NCBI GenBank assembly: GCA_902806215.1
Contig: CADCVT010000053.1
Span: forward strand, 1 to 20,087
DNA: 20,087 nucleotides
DNA from: an uncultured Solirubrobacteraceae bacterium
Lineage (GTDB): Bacteria > Actinomycetota > Thermoleophilia > Solirubrobacterales > Solirubrobacteraceae
Direction of reading: 5' to 3'
A program made the translations under genes and the position numbers. Each line of letters begins with the position of its first letter. Within the stretch, counting starts at the first letter, position 1. This document shows, piece after piece, positions 16,358 to 20,087 of the stretch. The notes beneath the pieces were generated by a model that was not told the DNA's origin, made no database searches, and saw only the letters and a program-made list of their open reading frames with translations.

Positions 16358-16410
16358 CTCAGCGAAGAGGCATGCCCGCCTCACGCCACGCGATCGAAGA
16401 GGCGTCGAGG

Positions 16411-16521
16411 CTACGGTTCGGCGTGCCGGACGCGCGACGGGCCCTCTTCGCCTTCGGGGTCGAAGACGAAGGTCTCGACGGCCATCCCGTCGTCCTCGGT
16501 GTCGATGCTGCTGGCGCGCAT
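16411..16521 (-). pseudogene. short coding remnant, unknown
   Basis: In the roughly 300-nt stretch between the tRNA fragment and the next gene, one minus frame has high-GC third positions and reads MRASSIDTEDDGMAVETFVF then DPEGEEGPSRVRHAEP and a stop. The open frame extends a little upstream (RSAWLDLMRASS) without a clear start. It may be the C-terminal end of a truncated gene or a 36-residue peptide. I do not recognise it, and I see nothing else in this stretch. Confidence 0.3.
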
Positions 16522-16656
16522 GAGATCCAACCACGCGGAACGATCGTTCCGGCCCAGCTGCGCACGGTGCGGACCTCTTCGGAATGGCCGACGACCGGAA
16601 GCTCGCCCTGATGGTCTCCTGACCGTCGCCGGCCCGTGGTCGTTGTCGAAGGGAAG

Positions 16657-17001
16657 TCAGCGTTTCTTCGCGTCGACCGCCCGCTGAAGCTGGTCCTTGT
16701 TCATGCTCGAGCGGCCGTCGATGTTGAGCTTCTTCGCCTCGTTGTAGAGCTGGTCGCGCGTGCGGCCCTTCGGGCGGTTGGTGCCCGAGCGCTCGCCGCC
16801 GCGCTCGCTCGGGGACTTGTCCTTCGTGGACGTCTTCGACGCCGTGCGCGACTCGCCCGAGCGCGCCTTCTCCTTGTTGACCGTGCGCGCCGCGATCTCC
16901 TCGGCGACGTCGGTCGACTTGCCCTGCTCCTTGGCGGAGTCCTTGATGTGCTCGTACTGCCGGGCACGCTTGGTCCCGGGCTTCACTCCGCGCGGGGGCA
17001 T
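16657..17001 (-). CDS. small 'plasmid stabilization'-type protein with Rho N-terminal-like domain
   Basis: This is a 114-residue, highly charged protein. It begins MPPRGVKPGTKRARQYEHIK, a signature of a family commonly annotated as plasmid stabilization protein although it is mostly chromosomal. The motif EEIAARTVNKEKARSGES follows. The C-terminus (about 78-112, RTRDQLYNEAKKLNIDGRSS, MNKDQLQRAVDA) resembles the short Rho N-terminal/SAP-like helical domain that binds nucleic acid. No toxin partner is next to it, so a simple toxin-antitoxin role is not supported. The ATG has a textbook GAGGAGG six bases upstream. It is divergent from the dehydrogenase gene. Homologues often sit beside stress genes; the real function is unknown. 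Confidence 0.85.
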   Translation of the reverse strand: MPPRGVKPGTKRARQYEHIKDSAKEQGKSTDVAEEIAARTVNKEKARSGESRTASKTSTKDKSPSERGGERSGTNRPKGRTRDQLYNEAKKLNIDGRSSMNKDQLQRAVDAKKR

Positions 17002-17007
17002 GGCAGA

Positions 17008-17014
17008 CCTCCTC
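17008..17014 (-). promoter_or_regulatory. ribosome binding site of the small basic protein gene
   Basis: GAGGAGG on the minus strand, 6 nt before the ATG at 17001. It is among the strongest Shine-Dalgarno matches I see in the window and fixes the start. Confidence 0.8.
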
Positions 17015-17180
17015 GTTGGTTTCGACGGACGCCCTACCCGTTGTCAACGGACGCTGGTCCGATCGCGCCGCCGCGAAGCGCCTCCGGGAGATCCATCGTT
17101 GCCATCCCACCCGGCTACCGGCGGACGCGCCCGGCGGCGCGTCAGGAACCAGGGCGGGGGTACGGCGGCCTCGAGCGATG

Positions 17181-17186
17181 AGGGAG
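17181..17186 (+). promoter_or_regulatory. ribosome binding site of the dehydrogenase gene
   Basis: AGGGAG, 5 nt before the ATG at 17192, decides this start over the long in-frame upstream extension. The 190-nt divergent intergenic region must carry promoters for both neighbours, but I see no convincing -35/-10 pair. Confidence 0.65.
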
Positions 17187-17191
17187 ACACC

Positions 17192-18397
17192 ATGAAGGCA
17201 CTCGTGTTCCACGGCGTCGGCGACATCCGCGTCGACGACGTTCCCGAGCCAGAGCAGCGGGCGCCGACCGACGCGATCGTGCGGCTGGTGGCGAGCGCGA
17301 TCTTCGGCACCGACCTGCACTTCGTCCGCGGGTCGATGAGCGGGATGAAGCCTGGAACGATCCTCGGCCACGAGGGCGTCGGCGTCGTCGAGCAGCTCGG
17401 CGACGACGTGCGCAACCTGTCGGTCGGCGATCGCGTGGTCATCCCGTCGACGATCGGGTGCGGATCGTGCAACTACTGCCGCGCCGGCTACTACGCGCAG
17501 TGCATGAACGCGAACCCCAACGGGCCCGACGCGGGGACGGCGTTCTTCGGCGGCCCGGAGCCGACCGGGCCGTTCGACGGGCTCCAGGCCGAGCTTGCGC
17601 GGATCCCGTACGCGCACGTCGGTCTCGTCAAGCTGCCCGACGAGGTGGCCGATGACGACGCGCTGCTGCTGAGCGACATCTTCCCCACGGCGTGGTTCGG
17701 CGGACGGCTGGCGGAGATCACCGACGGCGACACGGTCGCGGTCTTCGGCTGCGGCCCGGTGGGGCTGTTCTCGATCCTCAGCGCGCAGCTGCAGGGCGCG
17801 GGCCGCGTGCTCGCCGTCGACCAGCTTCCCTCGCGTCTCGAGCAGGCCCGCCGGCTCGGTGCCGAGGTCGTCGACTTCTCCCAGGAGGATCCGGTCGAGA
17901 CGCTGAAGCGCCTGACGGGCGGCACCGGGCCGGACCGGGTCATCGACGCGGTGGGCATCGACGCCGAGTCGCCCGACGACGGGCGCGACGAGCGCTTCAC
18001 GCGGGAGATCGAGGAGGTCGCCGAGGAGACGCCCGACGAGGCCTCGCGGTTCCGCCAGCCGGGCGACGCGCCGTCGCAGGCCCTGCGGTGGGCGGTCGAC
18101 GCCGTCGCCAAGGCCGGCACGGTCGCGATCATCGGCGTCTATCCGCCGCAGGCCGAGCACTTCCCGATCGGGGCGGCGATGAACAAGAACCTCACGATCA
18201 AGGCCGGCAACTGCAACCACCGCCGGTACATCCCGGAGCTCGTCGAGCTCGTGCGCACGGGTGCGGTGAAGCCGTCCGAGGTGCTCACGCAGGTCGACGA
18301 GCTGCGCGGCGCGGTCGACGCGTACGAGGCGTTCGACCAGCGCCAGGAAGGCTGGCACAAGGTCGCGCTGGACCCGGCGACCGCCCCGGCGGGCTGA
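17192..18397 (+). CDS. zinc-type alcohol/formaldehyde dehydrogenase (MDR superfamily), catalytic Cys replaced
   Basis: This 401-residue medium-chain dehydrogenase is of the glutathione-independent formaldehyde dehydrogenase-like branch. The catalytic half has IFGTDLHFVRGSMSG at 37-51 and GHEGVGVVE at 59-67 (His60, Glu61). The structural-zinc cysteines are 90, 93, 96 and 104 (CGSCNYC...QC), and LSDIFPT includes Asp163, the zinc ligand position in this branch. The Rossmann half has GCGPVG at 187-192 and Asp211, favouring NAD+. Oddity: the residue expected to be the catalytic-zinc Cys (C-G-T-D) is Phe38 (codon ttc instead of tgc). Zinc binding, and perhaps activity, may be altered. It is followed after 3 nt by a ThDP enzyme and is divergent from the small basic protein, so it is the first gene of a two-gene unit. 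Confidence 0.88.
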   Translation: MKALVFHGVGDIRVDDVPEPEQRAPTDAIVRLVASAIFGTDLHFVRGSMSGMKPGTILGHEGVGVVEQLGDDVRNLSVGDRVVIPSTIGCGSCNYCRAGYYAQCMNANPNGPDAGTAFFGGPEPTGPFDGLQAELARIPYAHVGLVKLPDEVADDDALLLSDIFPTAWFGGRLAEITDGDTVAVFGCGPVGLFSILSAQLQGAGRVLAVDQLPSRLEQARRLGAEVVDFSQEDPVETLKRLTGGTGPDRVIDAVGIDAESPDDGRDERFTREIEEVAEETPDEASRFRQPGDAPSQALRWAVDAVAKAGTVAIIGVYPPQAEHFPIGAAMNKNLTIKAGNCNHRRYIPELVELVRTGAVKPSEVLTQVDELRGAVDAYEAFDQRQEGWHKVALDPATAPAG

Positions 18398-18400
18398 CCC

Positions 18401-20087
18401 GTGGCCGAGACGGTCGGCGCCCACATCCTCGCTCGGCTGCACGAGCACGGCGTCGACCGCGTCTTCGGCTACCCGGGTGACGGGATCAACGGGATCCTCG
18501 GCGGCTTCCACGAGCACGGCGAGCGGATCGAGTTCATCCAGTCCGCGCACGAGGAGCTGTCGGCGTTCATGGCGTGCGCGCACGCGAAGTTCACCGGCGA
18601 GGTCGGCGTCTGCCTCGCGACGAGCGGGCCGGGCGCGATCCATCTGCTCAACGGGCTGTACGACGCGAAGCTCGACCACACGCCGGTCGTCGCGATCGTG
18701 GGCCAGCAGAAGACGATCTCGCTCGGCTCGAGCTATCAGCAGGAGGTCGACCTGCTGTCGCTGTTCAAGGACGTCGCGAGCGAGTACGTGCAGGTCGTCA
18801 TGGCGCCGGCGCAGGTCACGCACGTGATCGACCGCGCCGTGCAGATCGCCCGCGGGACGCGCTCGGTGACGTGCGTGATCGTCCCGGCCGACGTGCAGGA
18901 GGAGGAGGTCGAGGAGCCGCCGCGCGTCCACGGCGCGATCTACTCCGGAGGCGCGATGCCCGCTCCCCGCGTCATCCCGCACGACGCCGACCTCGCGCGG
19001 GCCGCCGAGATCCTCAACGCGGGCGAGCGCGTCGCCGTGCTCGCCGGCCAGGGCGCTCGCGGCGCCGCCGCAGAGCTCGAGCAGCTCGCCGACGTGCTGG
19101 CGTGCGGGATCGGCAAGGCGCTCAACGGGCTCGACGTGCTGCCCGACGACCTGCCGTTCGTGACCGGGTCGGTCGGGTTGCTCGGCACGAAGCCGAGCGA
19201 CGTGATGATGCAGAACTGCGACACGCTGCTGATGATCGGGACGGGCTTCCCGTACGCGGAGTGGCTGCCCGAGCCCGGCCAGGCGCGCGGGGTGCAGATC
19301 GACATCGACGCGAAGATGCTCGGCATCCGCTACCCGAACGAGATCAACCTCGTCGGCGACGCAGCGGACACCCTGCGGGCGCTGCTTCCGCTGCTGGAGC
19401 ACAAGGAGGATCGCTCGTGGCAGGAGCGGATCGCCGCCGAGAACGACGACTGGTCGCGGACACTGGCCTCGCGCGCGCACGCGCCCGCGAATCCGCTCAA
19501 CCCGGAGCTCGTCTTCCACGAGCTGAGCCCGCGGCTGCCCGACGACGCGATGGTCACCGCCGACTCGGGCTCGGGCACCGCCTGGTTCGCGCGACACCTG
19601 CGCCGGCGGCGCGGGATGCGCTTCGCGCTCTCCGGCACGCTCGCGACCATGGGGCCGGCGCTGCCCTACGCGCTCGCCGCGAAGCTCGCCCACCCCGACC
19701 GGCCGGTCGTCGCGATCGAGGGCGACGGGGCGATGCAGATGAACGGCATCAGCGCGCTCATCGACGTCGCCAAGCACCGCGACCGCTTCACCGAGCCGAC
19801 GTTCGTCGTGCTCGTGCTCAACAACGGTGACCTCAACATGGTCACGTGGGAGCAGCGCGTGCTCGTCGGCGACCCCAAGCTCGAGGCGTCGCAGGTCGTC
19901 CCGGACTTCCCGTACGCGCGCTACGCGGAGCTGCTCGGCTTCCGCGGGATTCGCGTCGACGGGCCGGATCAGGTGGCCGACGCGTGGGATGAGGCGCTGC
20001 GTTCCGTCGCACCGGTCGTCGTCGAGGCGGTCGTCGACCCCGAGGTGCCAATCCTCCCTCCGCACATCCCCTTCCAGATGGCCAAGA
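18401..20087 (+). CDS. thiamine-diphosphate enzyme, pyruvate oxidase/acetolactate synthase family (partial)
   Basis: At least 562 residues are present and the frame runs off the right edge. It starts at a GTG 3 nt after the dehydrogenase stop, so the two are surely co-transcribed. The N-terminal pyrimidine-binding domain has VFGYPGDGINGILG (21-34), the cofactor-activating Glu51 in AHEELSAFMACAHAKFTG, and TSGPGAIHLLNGLYDAKLDH. The middle domain follows (about 190-340). The ThDP/Mg-binding motif is GDG at 441-443 with the Asn pair at 474-475 (VLVLNNGDLN). By family it removes CO2 from a 2-keto acid, probably pyruvate, and passes the two-carbon unit to an acceptor. The exact substrate and whether FAD is used cannot be told from sequence. 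Pairing with an aldehyde-type dehydrogenase hints at linked short-chain carbonyl chemistry. Confidence 0.9.
   Translation, partial: MAETVGAHILARLHEHGVDRVFGYPGDGINGILGGFHEHGERIEFIQSAHEELSAFMACAHAKFTGEVGVCLATSGPGAIHLLNGLYDAKLDHTPVVAIVGQQKTISLGSSYQQEVDLLSLFKDVASEYVQVVMAPAQVTHVIDRAVQIARGTRSVTCVIVPADVQEEEVEEPPRVHGAIYSGGAMPAPRVIPHDADLARAAEILNAGERVAVLAGQGARGAAAELEQLADVLACGIGKALNGLDVLPDDLPFVTGSVGLLGTKPSDVMMQNCDTLLMIGTGFPYAEWLPEPGQARGVQIDIDAKMLGIRYPNEINLVGDAADTLRALLPLLEHKEDRSWQERIAAENDDWSRTLASRAHAPANPLNPELVFHELSPRLPDDAMVTADSGSGTAWFARHLRRRRGMRFALSGTLATMGPALPYALAAKLAHPDRPVVAIEGDGAMQMNGISALIDVAKHRDRFTEPTFVVLVLNNGDLNMVTWEQRVLVGDPKLEASQVVPDFPYARYAELLGFRGIRVDGPDQVADAWDEALRSVAPVVVEAVVDPEVPILPPHIPFQMAK

Noticed and set aside
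17019..17047. TTGACA on the minus strand upstream of the small basic protein gene
   Set aside because: The -35 match is perfect but the position 17 nt downstream reads CGAAAC, a poor -10, so I do not call a promoter.
16328..20065. 1245-residue minus-strand open frame
   Set aside because: It is antisense to the dehydrogenase and ThDP genes, and its composition is that of a shadow frame.
1..20087. CRISPR array or tandem repeats
   Set aside because: No regularly spaced direct repeats were seen; recurring motifs trace to codon bias and to the homologous MCE domains.

Overview
The window is very GC-rich with long mirror-image ORFs on both strands. It fits a soil actinobacterium, most likely of the Thermoleophilia/Solirubrobacterales type. 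This is an inference from four things: the six-gene actinobacterial mce array, the RskA-type anti-sigma factor, the secreted proteins with Arg-rich beta-sandwich tails, and codon choice. No marker gene fixes the taxonomy.

Region 1 (about 1-3753, minus strand) holds a secreted beta-propeller/Ig-like protein, a strong hairpin after its stop codon, and an ECF sigma factor overlapping by 4 nt with a zinc-binding, membrane-spanning RskA-type anti-sigma factor. This is a compact signal-transduction pair.

Region 2 (about 3754-5547) is a decayed patch. Reading on the minus strand, there is the end of an AraC-type DNA-binding domain, one small gene that may be intact (4860-5111), an ArdC-like antirestriction/ssDNA-binding protein with an internal deletion and a frameshift, and three more coding remnants. 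At least two of those need a frameshift to be read through. ArdC homologues are typical of plasmids and integrative elements, so this looks like the wreck of a mobile element.

Region 3 (5548-6783) is an intact secreted trypsin-like serine protease with an added C-terminal domain, followed by a probable terminator and about 0.5 kb without a convincing gene.

Region 4 (7358-16316) is the core. Six consecutive plus-strand MCE/MlaD-family genes are joined by 4-nt stop/start overlaps (GTGA or ATGA) throughout. They should form one transcript and probably one hetero-hexameric lipid-transport tube. All six end in a domain with two cysteines. The YrbE/MlaE permease genes that normally precede such arrays are absent from the window.

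The stop codon of the sixth gene lies inside a 47-nt piece of a serine tRNA (long variable arm, T arm, acceptor 3' strand) with no 5' half. This is the classic footprint of a tRNA-targeting integrative element, with the element on the left side. The mce array may therefore lie in, or have been rearranged by, an island.

Region 5 (16657-20087) holds a small 'plasmid stabilization'-type protein on the minus strand. Divergent from it is a two-gene unit: a zinc-type alcohol/formaldehyde dehydrogenase, in which the usual catalytic zinc Cys is Phe, and a thiamine-diphosphate enzyme of the pyruvate oxidase/acetolactate synthase family that runs off the right edge.
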